DNA of 51,762 nucleotides from Chromatiales bacterium (GTDB lineage: Bacteria; Pseudomonadota; Gammaproteobacteria; Steroidobacterales; GCA-2729495), in assembly GCA_020351875.1 (NCBI GenBank), contig CP070671.1, positions 2,478,966-2,530,727 of the forward strand. Direction: 5' to 3'. The notes under the pieces were generated by a model. That model did no database searches, was not told the origin of the DNA, and saw only the letters and a list, made by a program, of their open reading frames with translations. Below are positions 1 to 8,362 of the stretch, piece after piece. A program made the translations under genes and the position numbers. How positions within the stretch are numbered: position 1 is the first letter of the stretch; every line of letters begins with the position of its first letter.

Positions 1-2072
1 ACCAGCGGATTGGTCGGGTCGAACAGATCGTCGTCGTACTTGGCGTCCACGTAGGCGACACCGCCCGACAAGGTCAGCTGGTCGGTGACCACCCCGGCGC
101 CGTTCACCTCGAAGCCCAGCGTGTCGGCGCCGTCGACGTTTGACACGATGAAGTTGGTGCCTGTGAAGGTATTAAGCTGGAAGTCATCGTAGTCGGCGTA
201 GAACACCGCGGCGTCCACGCGCAACCGGTCGTCGAACAGCGCGCCCTTCGCGCCGATTTCCCAGGAATTCACGGTTTCCTTGTCGAACTCCAGTTGCTTG
301 GGCGACGGGGCCAGTCCGGAGAGAAGCACCCCAAACTGGTTCAGGCCGGCGCGGTCGAGGTTGAAACCGCCGGCCTTGTAACCGCGGCTGTAAGAGGCAT
401 AGCCCAGCCAGTCGTCGTTGAAGGCGTATTCCGCGACGAAGGTACCCGTCAGCTCATCGTCGCTGCGCTTCTCGGAGTACGCCGAGATGGGCCCGAGAAT
501 CAAGTTGTTCGGCGCGTCAACGATCGGGCTGAACACCGGCAGGCACGCGAACTGCAGCAGGAAGGCGTTATTGACAGGATCGATCGCCCCGCCGCCCAAC
601 GCTGCCGCTGCCGAGAGGCAGGCCGGAGCGTTCGCGGCCAGCGACGCATCAAGGTCCTTGTTTTCTTCGGTGTAGCGCAGCCCGAGTGTGAACGCGACTT
701 CGCTGGTGACCTGCCACTTGTTGTGGGTGAAGATCGCCCAGCTGTCCGTGTCCACGCTGAAGTCGTCATCCTGCGCGCCATCACCCGCGGAAAAGCTAGG
801 GGAGAGAGGGAGGTCCTGAATCTGTACGGTTTCGCCATTAGCGATGATGATCGCATTCGCATAGTCTTGATAATCTGCGCCCGTGCGAACGCCATCCTTC
901 ACGTCGAGATCTTCATCGACGTAGTAGGCACCCACCAGGAAATCGAAGTCTCCCATCTCCCACGCATACCGCAGTTCCTGGGTAAAGGTCTGGAACTCGT
1001 TTGTGTAACCGCTCTTGTCCCGATACAGGAGGTCTGCATCCGTGTAATCGATGTCCTGCGAGCGTTCTGAATCCCAGTCCCGGTAGCCGGAAATCGAGGT
1101 CAGTGTGCCCACCCCGACATCCCAGTTGGCCTCCAGCGACACGCCCCATTCGTCCACTTCAGAGTCGTAACCGCGGTCGGGGTTCGCGGTCATGTCCCGG
1201 TCGAAGGCGTCTGGTGGCACGATGACCGTTCCAAGCGGCGGTATCGTAAGAGGTGGGAAACCAAAATTGATGATCGCTGCTGTTGGGCCGGCGATCTTCG
1301 TTACCGCCGCGCAGCAGGTCTCGTCGCGGGTCGAGTAGTCGCCGATCAGCTTGAAGTTCAGGTTGTCGCCGATCTCGGAATACAGTTGACCGCGCACCAG
1401 GTAGCGGTCACGGTCGTTGTACTCGTCACCGCCCGCCTTGTTGTCGATAAAGCCGTCGCGGTCGTTCCACGTGCCGTCCAGGCGGAATCCGGTGCGCCCG
1501 AACAGCGGGCCGGTCACCGAGCCGGTGACCCGGTACTCATCGTCCGAGCCGTAGCTGCCTGCCAGGCTGCCGCCGAATTCTTCGAGGTCCGGCTTCGCGG
1601 TAAAGATCGAGATTGCACCTGCAGACGCGTTCTTGCCGAACAGCGTGCCTTGTGGGCCGCGCAGCACCTCGACGCGTTCCAGCGGGCCGAGGTCCGTCAG
1701 CGCCACGCTGTTGCGGTTGCGGTAGATGCCATCCACGAACACGGCCACCGACGATTCCAGGCCGAGGTTGTCGCCCGTCGTGCCGATGCCGCGCAGCCGG
1801 GCAGTCGTGCCGGCCGTCTCCGACTGGGTGCTGGTGAGCACCAGGCTGGGGGTGAGTTGCTGCAGGTCGCGGATGTCTTCCACGCCGGCGTGTTCCAGCT
1901 GGTCGGCACCGAAGGCCGACACAGCGATCGGCACGTCCGACAGCGATTCCTCCCGCTTGGTGGCGAACACCACGATTTCTTCCACCACGCGCTGCGCTTG
2001 CGCGGGTGAGACGATCAGCGTGGTGCCAACGAAACTCAGACAACAGATGCCCAGGGACCGGTAGCGTGTCAT
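1..2072 (-). CDS. TonB-dependent outer-membrane receptor (C-terminus beyond window)
   Basis: This is the N-terminal ~690 residues of a TonB-dependent receptor that imports an unknown substrate across the outer membrane using TonB/ExbB/ExbD energy. The ATG is at 2070-2072 with GGGAGG about 9 bases upstream. A signal peptide ends near AQA|Q (residue ~26) and is followed by a TonB-box-like EEIVVFAT. The plug domain shows RGIGT, VAVFVDGIYRNR and VEVLRGPQGTLFGKNASAG (roughly residues 40-150), then alternating beta-barrel strands with long polar loops. The reading frame runs off the left edge, so the closing barrel strands and terminal aromatic residue are not visible. Style and plug motifs resemble the marine/oligotroph CirA-like receptors for organic substrates. 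The downstream-divergent DUF1838 and aldehyde dehydrogenase genes hint at a catabolic substrate, but that is inference. Confidence 0.93.
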   Translation of the reverse strand, partial: MTRYRSLGICCLSFVGTTLIVSPAQAQRVVEEIVVFATKREESLSDVPIAVSAFGADQLEHAGVEDIRDLQQLTPSLVLTSTQSETAGTTARLRGIGTTGDNLGLESSVAVFVDGIYRNRNSVALTDLGPLERVEVLRGPQGTLFGKNASAGAISIFTAKPDLEEFGGSLAGSYGSDDEYRVTGSVTGPLFGRTGFRLDGTWNDRDGFIDNKAGGDEYNDRDRYLVRGQLYSEIGDNLNFKLIGDYSTRDETCCAAVTKIAGPTAAIINFGFPPLTIPPLGTVIVPPDAFDRDMTANPDRGYDSEVDEWGVSLEANWDVGVGTLTSISGYRDWDSERSQDIDYTDADLLYRDKSGYTNEFQTFTQELRYAWEMGDFDFLVGAYYVDEDLDVKDGVRTGADYQDYANAIIIANGETVQIQDLPLSPSFSAGDGAQDDDFSVDTDSWAIFTHNKWQVTSEVAFTLGLRYTEENKDLDASLAANAPACLSAAAALGGGAIDPVNNAFLLQFACLPVFSPIVDAPNNLILGPISAYSEKRSDDELTGTFVAEYAFNDDWLGYASYSRGYKAGGFNLDRAGLNQFGVLLSGLAPSPKQLEFDKETVNSWEIGAKGALFDDRLRVDAAVFYADYDDFQLNTFTGTNFIVSNVDGADTLGFEVNGAGVVTDQLTLSGGVAYVDAKYDDDLFDPTNPL

Positions 2073-2226
2073 ATCATCGTCCTCCCAACCCGAAAACGAG
2101 AACCGCCGTCCCTGGCCCACCACAGGTCCAGGCCGGCTTATGCAAAGCGACAAACTTTTGTGCAACCATGTTGTCGTTACGCGACTTCATGGAGCCCCAT
2201 CCGCTGGAAATCATAGCACACGGGGT

Positions 2227-2254
2227 TTGCGGAATTTCTGGAGTGTTGCATAAA
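2227..2254 (+). promoter_or_regulatory. Possible sigma70-type promoter for the DUF1838 gene
   Basis: TTGCGG (2227-2232) and CATAAA (2249-2254) are separated by 16 bases, about 50 bases before the DUF1838 start. The match to consensus is only moderate (TTG plus 4/6 at -10). This is the only decent candidate in the 231-base divergent gap between the receptor and the DUF1838 gene. Confidence 0.25.
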
Positions 2255-2303
2255 GCCCCATAGGGCCCGGGCAGGCAGGTTCGGCAGACTGGAGAAACAG
2301 GCG

Positions 2304-3197
2304 ATGTCTCGATTCACGATGTGGTGCACCAGCCGGCGGGCGGCCGTGGTGCTGGGTCTGGCGGGCTTCTGCGGGGGCCCGGCGCTGGCAGCAGACGCGC
2401 TGGGCCTGGATGGCCCGGACGAGGCCCTGACGGCCATGCGCAAGATCCAGTGCTCGACCGCGGATGGCTTGCCTGTCACCTACGGGTGGGAGGGCCGGGT
2501 ATACAGCCGCGTGCCCGGCGAACCGGACCGCCTGCTGTTCAAGGTGGAAGGGATGAATATCCGCCAGTGCGGGCCGCTGGCCGCAGAAGAGGGTGGGCCT
2601 GGCTTCAAGCTGGTGACCCGCGAAATCCTGCTGTACCTGGACCCGCAGACCGGCGAGGTGCTGGAGACCTGGGACAACCCGTGGACCGGCGAGACCGTGA
2701 AGGTGATTCACGTGACCAACGACCCGGTCAACCAGCGCATTCCACGCGTCGGTCGCAGCGGGCGCGAGTTTGCTTTGCCCTTTGTCGTGCAGGGCAACCA
2801 GTGGTGGCTCACCAGCACCGTGCCGTTGTTCTACAAGAATGTGCTGGGCGGCGAGTACCAGAAATATGTCGGCGGTACCTACCACGCAACCGAGATGTTC
2901 AACTTCTTCGGTGACGTGGACGAAATCACCGATCCCGACGTCGAGTCCGTCCCGGCGCGAGTGGGCTGGGTACGGATCTCCAGCTGGTTGCCGTGGATGG
3001 AGATGGGTGACCGGCCCGGTTTGCTCTACTTCCACACGGCGGGCCGCAAGCTTGACAGCTTCGACGACTTATCCGAACGCATGCGCGAGCAAATCGCCAA
3101 CAGCTACCCGGAATATGCCAACCCGCCGCCGCTGGACGACCAGCGCCGGAACGAAACCAGCTGGACCTTCTTCAAGAAGGTGCTGGACGCCCAGTAG
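2304..3197 (+). CDS. Exported DUF1838 family protein
   Basis: This 297-residue protein has an N-terminal export signal (RRAAVVLGLAGFCGGPALA, cleavage about residue 30) and one DUF1838-type domain over the rest. Recognisable family stretches are AMRKIQCS, GRVYSRVPGEPDRLLFKVEG followed by MNIRQC, and a C-terminal acidic/aromatic region ending in TSWTFFKKVLD. The molecular function of DUF1838 is unknown. The family is often seen beside dehydrogenases and TonB receptors in environmental proteobacteria. The start is supported by GGAGA at 2290-2294, nine bases before the ATG. The next gene begins 9 bases after the stop, so the pair is probably co-transcribed. No catalytic motif was identified. Confidence 0.85.
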   Translation: MSRFTMWCTSRRAAVVLGLAGFCGGPALAADALGLDGPDEALTAMRKIQCSTADGLPVTYGWEGRVYSRVPGEPDRLLFKVEGMNIRQCGPLAAEEGGPGFKLVTREILLYLDPQTGEVLETWDNPWTGETVKVIHVTNDPVNQRIPRVGRSGREFALPFVVQGNQWWLTSTVPLFYKNVLGGEYQKYVGGTYHATEMFNFFGDVDEITDPDVESVPARVGWVRISSWLPWMEMGDRPGLLYFHTAGRKLDSFDDLSERMREQIANSYPEYANPPPLDDQRRNETSWTFFKKVLDAQ

Positions 3198-3206
3198 GAG
3201 CAAGCC

Positions 3207-4640
3207 ATGGCTCGCGCAATACCGGTTCGCAATCCCCGCACGGGTGAGGACGACCACACGATACAGGCGGCGGACCCGCCGGAACTCGCCGAGGTCGCCG
3301 CAGCGATGCGCGCGGCACAACCGGCGTGGCAGGCGCTGGGCACCGAGGGCCGCACGCAGGTTCTCGACGCCTGGGCAAAGGCCCTGCTGGCCGAGCCCGA
3401 CCCGGTGCTCGACGCGCTGGCCGCGGATACCGGCCGCTACCTGATTGCGATGGTCGAACTGCACGGGATACCCGGCATGGTGGCCCGCTGGCACGACGCG
3501 GCCCCGCGGCTGCTGGACGAGGGCGGCGAGCGCGATTCGGCCACGCCCGGTGTGGGTGTGCGGGACAACTGGGTGCCGCTGGAGCTGGTGGGCGTGATCA
3601 GCCCATGGAATTTCCCGCTGCTGCTGTCGATGATCGACTCGATCCCGGCCCTGGCTGCAGGCTGTGCAGTGCTCGTGAAGCCCAGCGAAGTGACGCCGCG
3701 TTTCGCTGAACCGCTGATGGATGCCATCGCGCGTTTTCCGGAACTCGCCGCCGTCTTTCGCTATGTGCCCGGGGACGGCATCACCGGCGCGGCATTGATC
3801 GAGCAGGTGGATGCGATCGCTTTTACCGGCAGTGTGAAGACCGGGCGGCTCGTCGCCGAGGGCTGTGCGAAGCGTTTCATTCCCGCGTTCCTGGAACTCG
3901 GCGGCAAAGACCCGTGCATCGTGCTGCCGTCGGCGGATCCCGCAAAGGCTGCGGGCATCGTGCTGCGCGCGTCCGTGCAGGCCACGGGCCAGGCCTGCCA
4001 GTCGCTGGAGCGCGTGTACGTGCACGACAGCATCTACGACGCGTTCATCGCGGAGCTGAGTGAACGCGCCGGGGCCCTGGAGTTCAATTACCCGGACATC
4101 CACCAAGGACACATCGGGCCGCTGATTTTCTCGCGCCAGGCGGAGACCATCGAGGCGCACCTGGCCGACGCGCGAGCGAAGGGTGCCGAGATTCTGTGTG
4201 GTGGAGAGATCGAGAACCACGGGGGTGGTCTGTGGATCCGGCCGACAGTGGTCGTGAACGTGGATCACTCCATGCAGCTGATGCGTGATGAGACCTTCGG
4301 GCCGGTCATTCCGGTCATGCGCTACAGCGACGAGGACGAGGCGATACGGCTCGCCAATGACACCGAGTACGGGTTGTCGGCCGCGGTGCTCGGCGACGCT
4401 GTGGAAGCCGACCGCATCGCGCGGCAACTGAATGCGGGCGCAGTCAGTATCAACGACGGTGGGATGACGACAGACGTCCACGACGCGGCCCACGACGCTT
4501 TCGGATATTCGGGCCTGGGTGTCAGCCGCATGGGACCGTCGGGACTGCTGCGTTACCTGCGACGCAAGGCCCTGCTGATCAGGCGTGGGGAGCCCCGCGA
4601 CATGTCCTCGCTCGACGAACGCCTCGCTGTTTCGAGATAG
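3207..4640 (+). CDS. NAD(P)-dependent aldehyde dehydrogenase
   Basis: This 477-residue aldehyde dehydrogenase superfamily enzyme oxidises an aldehyde to a carboxylate, substrate unknown. Family residues are visible: Asn135 in SPWNFP, Lys158 in VLVKPSE, the NAD-binding FTGSVKTG (~207-214), the general base Glu230 in FLELGGKDP, and the nucleophile Cys264 in TGQACQS. Length and motif spacing are normal, and the fold should be cytosolic with no signal peptide. The ribosome-binding AGGAG (3196-3200) overlaps the stop codon of the DUF1838 gene, indicating coupled expression. Its C-terminal part (YLRRKALLIRRGEP) and ESPWNF-type N-domain look like the class that acts on aromatic or semialdehyde substrates, but this is not decisive. 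It ends 49 bases from the convergent ilvB stop, with a REP element between. Confidence 0.93.
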   Translation: MARAIPVRNPRTGEDDHTIQAADPPELAEVAAAMRAAQPAWQALGTEGRTQVLDAWAKALLAEPDPVLDALAADTGRYLIAMVELHGIPGMVARWHDAAPRLLDEGGERDSATPGVGVRDNWVPLELVGVISPWNFPLLLSMIDSIPALAAGCAVLVKPSEVTPRFAEPLMDAIARFPELAAVFRYVPGDGITGAALIEQVDAIAFTGSVKTGRLVAEGCAKRFIPAFLELGGKDPCIVLPSADPAKAAGIVLRASVQATGQACQSLERVYVHDSIYDAFIAELSERAGALEFNYPDIHQGHIGPLIFSRQAETIEAHLADARAKGAEILCGGEIENHGGGLWIRPTVVVNVDHSMQLMRDETFGPVIPVMRYSDEDEAIRLANDTEYGLSAAVLGDAVEADRIARQLNAGAVSINDGGMTTDVHDAAHDAFGYSGLGVSRMGPSGLLRYLRRKALLIRRGEPRDMSSLDERLAVSR

Positions 4641-4662
4641 CGGAGGCTGGCGGGAGCGGCTT

Positions 4663-4685
4663 GTAGGAGCGGCTTTAGCCGCGAT
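4663..4685. repeat. REP element between convergent ALDH and ilvB genes
   Basis: A 23-base copy of GTAGGAGCGGCTT + TAGCCGCGAT, preceded by a partial copy (GGGAGCGGCTTG, 4652-4662). The inner GCGGCTTTAGCCGC is a hairpin. It lies in the 49-base convergent intergenic gap, a typical REP location where it may protect or terminate both mRNAs. Confidence 0.8.
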
Positions 4686-4689
4686 TCCC

Positions 4690-6543
4690 TCAAAACATCG
4701 ACGAGCCGTCGGGCTCCTCACCTTCGTCCGGCTCGTGGCGGTTCGGGATGAAGTCGCCGGTGATCATCTGGTCGTATGACAGGCCGGGTCCGACCATCGG
4801 GTACACGCCGGCATCCTGGTCGATGATCACTTCCAGGAAAGCGGGGCCGTCGAAGTTCACGAACTCCTCGACCACGCGCGGCACGTCAGCCTTGCGGTCC
4901 AGGCGCGCCGCATATTCAAAGCCGTCGGCCTGGGCCGCTTTCACGAAATCCTTGCGATGCAGGGACTTGTCCGAGCCGGACAGCCGGCCCTTGTAGAACA
5001 GCTTCTGCCACTGGCGCACCATGCCGTCGCCGAAGTTGTTCAGCACGACAATCTTGATCGGCAGCTTGTAGGTCGTCACCGTTTCCAGTTCGCCGAGATT
5101 CATGCGGATACTCGCGTCACCGTCGATGTCGATGACCAGGCGCTCCGGGTGCGCAAACTGGGCGCCCACTGCGGCCGGCAGGCCGAAGCCCATCGTGCCC
5201 ATGCTGCCGGAGGTGAGCCACAGCCGCGGCTCGCGGAAGTCCATGTACTGCGCGGCCCACATCTGGTGCTGGCCCACGCCGGTGGAAATGATCGCTTCGC
5301 CCTTCGCGTGCTTGTTGATCTCCTCGACGACGAAGTTCGGCTGAATCAGTTCGCTGTCGCGGTCGTAGTTCAGTGCGTAGCGGTCCTTGTTCGCCTGCAG
5401 CTCCGCCAGCCATGCGCTGGTGTCGGTGCGCACGTTGTGGCGCTCGCCCCAGCTGGTCAGCATGTCCAGGTCGCGCGCCAGCAGGCCGACGTGATACCAG
5501 TCCGCATTGCGAACCTTGCCCACCTCCGACGCGTCCACGTCCAGGTGCACGATCTTGCGGGCCTTCGGCGCAAAGCTGCCCGGGTCGGTCGCCACGCGAT
5601 CGTCGAAGCGCGCGCCCACCGCGATCAGCAGGTCGCAGTCATCGACAGCGTAGTTCGCATACGCGGTGCCGTGCATGCCGAGCATGTGCAGTGACAGCGG
5701 GCTGGTGGTATCTATCGCGCCGATGCCCATCAGCGTGGTGGCCACAGGGACCTGGTACCGCTCGGCAAAACGGCGCAGCGCCGGCGCGGCGCCGCCGTTG
5801 ATCACGCCGCCGCCGACATACAGCAGCGGGCGGCGCGATTCGCCGAGGAACTGGAAGAAGGCCTTCGCGGCGCTGGCGCTCAGCGCATTGTCGGCGACGT
5901 CCTGCACGCGTTGCCGGTAGCTCTTGATGGGCAACAGCCCGGTGCCGCGAAACTCGCCGATTGCGTTCTGCACATCTTTGGGGATGTCGATCACGACCGG
6001 ACCGGGCCGGCCGGAGCGCGCGATCTCGAACGCAGTGCGCACGGTGGATTCCAGGCGAGTCGCGTCTGTAACCAGGAACACGTGCTTTGCCACCGAGCCC
6101 ATGATCGCGGACACCGGTGCCTCCTGGAACGCGTCGGTGCCGATCACGTGAGTCGGCACCTGGCCGCAGATCACTACAATCGGCACCGAATCGGCCAGGC
6201 AGTCGCGCACCGGGGTCACGGTGTTCGTGGCCCCGGGACCCGAGGTGACCATGCAGACGCCGACCCGGCCGGTCGCGCGGGCATAGCCGGCCGCCATGAA
6301 GCCCGCGCCCTGTTCGTTGGCCGGCACGATCAGCGGCATCGGCAACTGGCCGTCCGCGTCGCGCAGTTCCTCGTTGTGGCGAAACACGGCGTCGTAGGTG
6401 GGCAGAATCGCCCCGCCGCTGTAGCCGAAAATGGTGTCCACGCCCTCGTCCGCAAGCACCTGCACCACCATTTCGGCGCCGGTCATGCGTTTGCCGGCCA
6501 GCGGATGTGGCGCGGCGGTGAGGGCCTCGGTTGCGGTAGTCAT
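4690..6543 (-). CDS. ilvB: Acetolactate synthase large (catalytic) subunit
   Basis: A 617-residue ThDP enzyme that condenses pyruvate (or pyruvate with 2-ketobutyrate) to acetohydroxyacids, the first step of Val/Leu/Ile synthesis. The N-terminal ThDP domain carries GYSGGAILPTYDA and the cofactor-activating Glu in NEQGAGFMAAGYARATG. A central FAD/TPP-family domain includes YVGGG, HMLGMHGTAYAN and GARFDDR. The C-terminal ThDP/Mg site is DIDGDASIRMN with the paired NN about 27 residues later (VVLNN). Length is normal. It is transcribed away from the small-subunit gene, with a 158-base gap between the two starts, instead of lying upstream of it in one operon. The last residues precede a REP element. 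Confidence 0.96.
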   Translation of the reverse strand: MTTATEALTAAPHPLAGKRMTGAEMVVQVLADEGVDTIFGYSGGAILPTYDAVFRHNEELRDADGQLPMPLIVPANEQGAGFMAAGYARATGRVGVCMVTSGPGATNTVTPVRDCLADSVPIVVICGQVPTHVIGTDAFQEAPVSAIMGSVAKHVFLVTDATRLESTVRTAFEIARSGRPGPVVIDIPKDVQNAIGEFRGTGLLPIKSYRQRVQDVADNALSASAAKAFFQFLGESRRPLLYVGGGVINGGAAPALRRFAERYQVPVATTLMGIGAIDTTSPLSLHMLGMHGTAYANYAVDDCDLLIAVGARFDDRVATDPGSFAPKARKIVHLDVDASEVGKVRNADWYHVGLLARDLDMLTSWGERHNVRTDTSAWLAELQANKDRYALNYDRDSELIQPNFVVEEINKHAKGEAIISTGVGQHQMWAAQYMDFREPRLWLTSGSMGTMGFGLPAAVGAQFAHPERLVIDIDGDASIRMNLGELETVTTYKLPIKIVVLNNFGDGMVRQWQKLFYKGRLSGSDKSLHRKDFVKAAQADGFEYAARLDRKADVPRVVEEFVNFDGPAFLEVIIDQDAGVYPMVGPGLSYDQMITGDFIPNRHEPDEGEEPDGSSMF

Positions 6544-6701
6544 AGTGGCGGGGCGGCAAGGCGCGGCGTGGGCGTTTCACAGGCACATATATGCGCCGCA
6601 GTGTCGAACAAACCCCAGTCCATTGCAATAGCAGGCGTTGTGAGCGAGCATTGCCGATGCACTGATTGTTAAAGAATTTTTGTCCCGGGAACTCCCCCGC
6701 A

Positions 6702-7205
6702 ATGCGCCACATTATCTCCATCCTGCTGCAGAACGAGGCCGGGGCCCTGGCGAGGGTCGCGTCCATGTTCTCGACGCGCGGCTACAACATCGAGTCGCTG
6801 AGCGTGGCGCCGACGGAGTCTCCGGAGGTCTCGCGCCTGACCCTGGTCACCATCGGCTCGGACCAGGTCATCAGCCAGATCAACAAGCAGCTGCTGAAGA
6901 TGGTGGACGTGGTCAACATGGCGGACATGACGCTCGGCGACCACATCGAGCGGGAGCTGGCACTGGTCAAGCTGCGGCTGGAGCCGGACCAGCTCCCGGA
7001 CATGCTCAAGTTGACGGCGCAGGAAGGTGCGCGCGTGCTGGACGATTCGGCAGACAACTTCACGATGGAACTGACCGGTGCGGCCAACCTGGTGGATGAT
7101 TTCATCGACCGCCTGATTGGCCGTGCAGATATTCTCGCCGTGGTGCGCAGTGGCCCGCTGGCCATCGCCCGGGGCCAGCAGGTGCTGAGAAGCGCCACCG
7201 GCTGA
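6702..7205 (+). CDS. ilvN: Acetolactate synthase small (regulatory) subunit
   Basis: A 167-residue protein: an N-terminal ACT domain (MRHIISILLQNEAGALARV... RGYNIESLSVAPTE) that binds the feedback inhibitor valine in characterised homologues, followed by the small-subunit C-terminal domain (ERELALVKL..., FTMELTGA). The ATG at 6702 gives the canonical family start. A frame extension back to a TTG at 6666 adds twelve non-conserved residues and is not favoured. The partner catalytic subunit is encoded divergently, so stoichiometry must be set across two promoters. It is followed after 8 bases by proB, so ilvN appears to be the first gene of an ilvN-proB-proA unit. No attenuator-like Leu/Val/Ile leader peptide was seen upstream. 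Confidence 0.95.
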   Translation: MRHIISILLQNEAGALARVASMFSTRGYNIESLSVAPTESPEVSRLTLVTIGSDQVISQINKQLLKMVDVVNMADMTLGDHIERELALVKLRLEPDQLPDMLKLTAQEGARVLDDSADNFTMELTGAANLVDDFIDRLIGRADILAVVRSGPLAIARGQQVLRSATG

Positions 7206-7213
7206 GCATTCCC

Positions 7214-8356
7214 ATGAGCACCAGTGCCGACGAACGGGCGGCCGCCGCGCTGACCGGCGCGCGCCGGGTGGTCGTCAAAATCGGGTCTTCCCTGCTGGTC
7301 GACAGTGAGTCGGGCCGGTTGAACCGCGAGTGGCTCGCCGCGCTGGCGGAAGAGTTCGTCCGGCTGCGCGAGCGCGGCCAGCAGTTGCTGGTGGTGTCAT
7401 CCGGGGCGATCGCGCTGGGGCGCCGCTACCTGGGCATGCAGCGCGAGCAGCGCCGGCTGGAAGAATTGCAGGCGGCCGCGGCCGCCGGCCAGGTACTGCT
7501 TGCCCATGCTTACCAGGACATCCTGGGTGAGCGCGGGCTGCGCGTCGCCCAGGTGTTGCTGACCCTGGACGATACGGAAAACCGGCGCCGCTACCTGAAT
7601 GCCCGCAGCACGCTGGACCAGTTGCTGAAGCTCGGCGTGGTACCCGTGGTGAACGAGAACGACACGGTGGCGACCCAGGAAATCCGCTATGGTGACAACG
7701 ACCGGCTTGCGGCCCGGGTGGCGGAAATGACCAGTGCCGATTGCCTGGTGCTGTTGTCCGACGTCGACGGTCTCTACGACGCGGATCCTGCCTGCAACCC
7801 CGACGCGAAGCTCGTCCCGTCAGTCACCGAAATTACCGCCGCCCTGGAAGCCGTGGCCGGCACCTCCAGCACCGAGTTCGGCACCGGCGGCATGGCCACG
7901 AAGCTGGTGGCGGCAAGAATTTGCGTCGGCGCCGGGTGTGCCACCATCATTGCCAACGGCCACACGATGCAGCCGCTGGAGAAGATCGAGCAGGGCGGTC
8001 CGTGCACCTGGTTCGCGCCCCGCGGCACCCCGCTGGCGGCCCGCAAGCAGTGGATCGCCGGCTCCCTGGTGCCTCGCGGTGTGCTGGTGATCGACGCGGG
8101 CGCGGAAAAAGCGCTGCGGTCGGGGCGCAGCCTGCTGCCGGTGGGCCTCACGGCCGTGGAGGGCAGTTTTCAACGGGGTGATGCCGTCACCGTGCGCAAC
8201 CCCGACGGCCGGGAGATTGCCAGGGGCCTCGCCACCTACGCGTGTGACGAGGTGCAGAAGCTCTGCGGGCGGCGGAGCGAAGACATAGAGACACTGCTGG
8301 GTTACCAGGGTCGTAATGAAGTCGTACACCGCGACAACCTGGTGCTGCTGGATTGA
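7214..8356 (+). CDS. proB: Glutamate 5-kinase
   Basis: A 380-residue enzyme that phosphorylates L-glutamate to gamma-glutamyl phosphate, the first committed step of proline synthesis. The amino-acid-kinase domain (roughly residues 15-265) shows VVKIGSSLLV, VSSGAIALGRRYLG, QVLLTLDD, PVVNENDTVAT and LLSDVDGLYDADP, then GTGGMATKLVAA. A C-terminal PUA domain (about 285-370) begins near GVLVIDAGAEKAL, as in the full-length bacterial enzymes. Product inhibition by proline at the kinase domain is the known control of this family. It starts 8 bases after ilvN and ends 6 bases before proA, so the two pathway enzymes are made together and may channel the labile intermediate. Confidence 0.97.
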   Translation: MSTSADERAAAALTGARRVVVKIGSSLLVDSESGRLNREWLAALAEEFVRLRERGQQLLVVSSGAIALGRRYLGMQREQRRLEELQAAAAAGQVLLAHAYQDILGERGLRVAQVLLTLDDTENRRRYLNARSTLDQLLKLGVVPVVNENDTVATQEIRYGDNDRLAARVAEMTSADCLVLLSDVDGLYDADPACNPDAKLVPSVTEITAALEAVAGTSSTEFGTGGMATKLVAARICVGAGCATIIANGHTMQPLEKIEQGGPCTWFAPRGTPLAARKQWIAGSLVPRGVLVIDAGAEKALRSGRSLLPVGLTAVEGSFQRGDAVTVRNPDGREIARGLATYACDEVQKLCGRRSEDIETLLGYQGRNEVVHRDNLVLLD

Positions 8357-8362
8357 AGACAC

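Noticed and set aside
3069..4721. Long open frame antisense to the aldehyde dehydrogenase (also antisense frames at 7820-9571, 17788-19098, 40632-42698 and 43043-44734)
   Set aside because: High-GC shadow frames: His/Gln/Arg/Val-rich composition, no recognisable domains, and complete overlap with well-supported genes.
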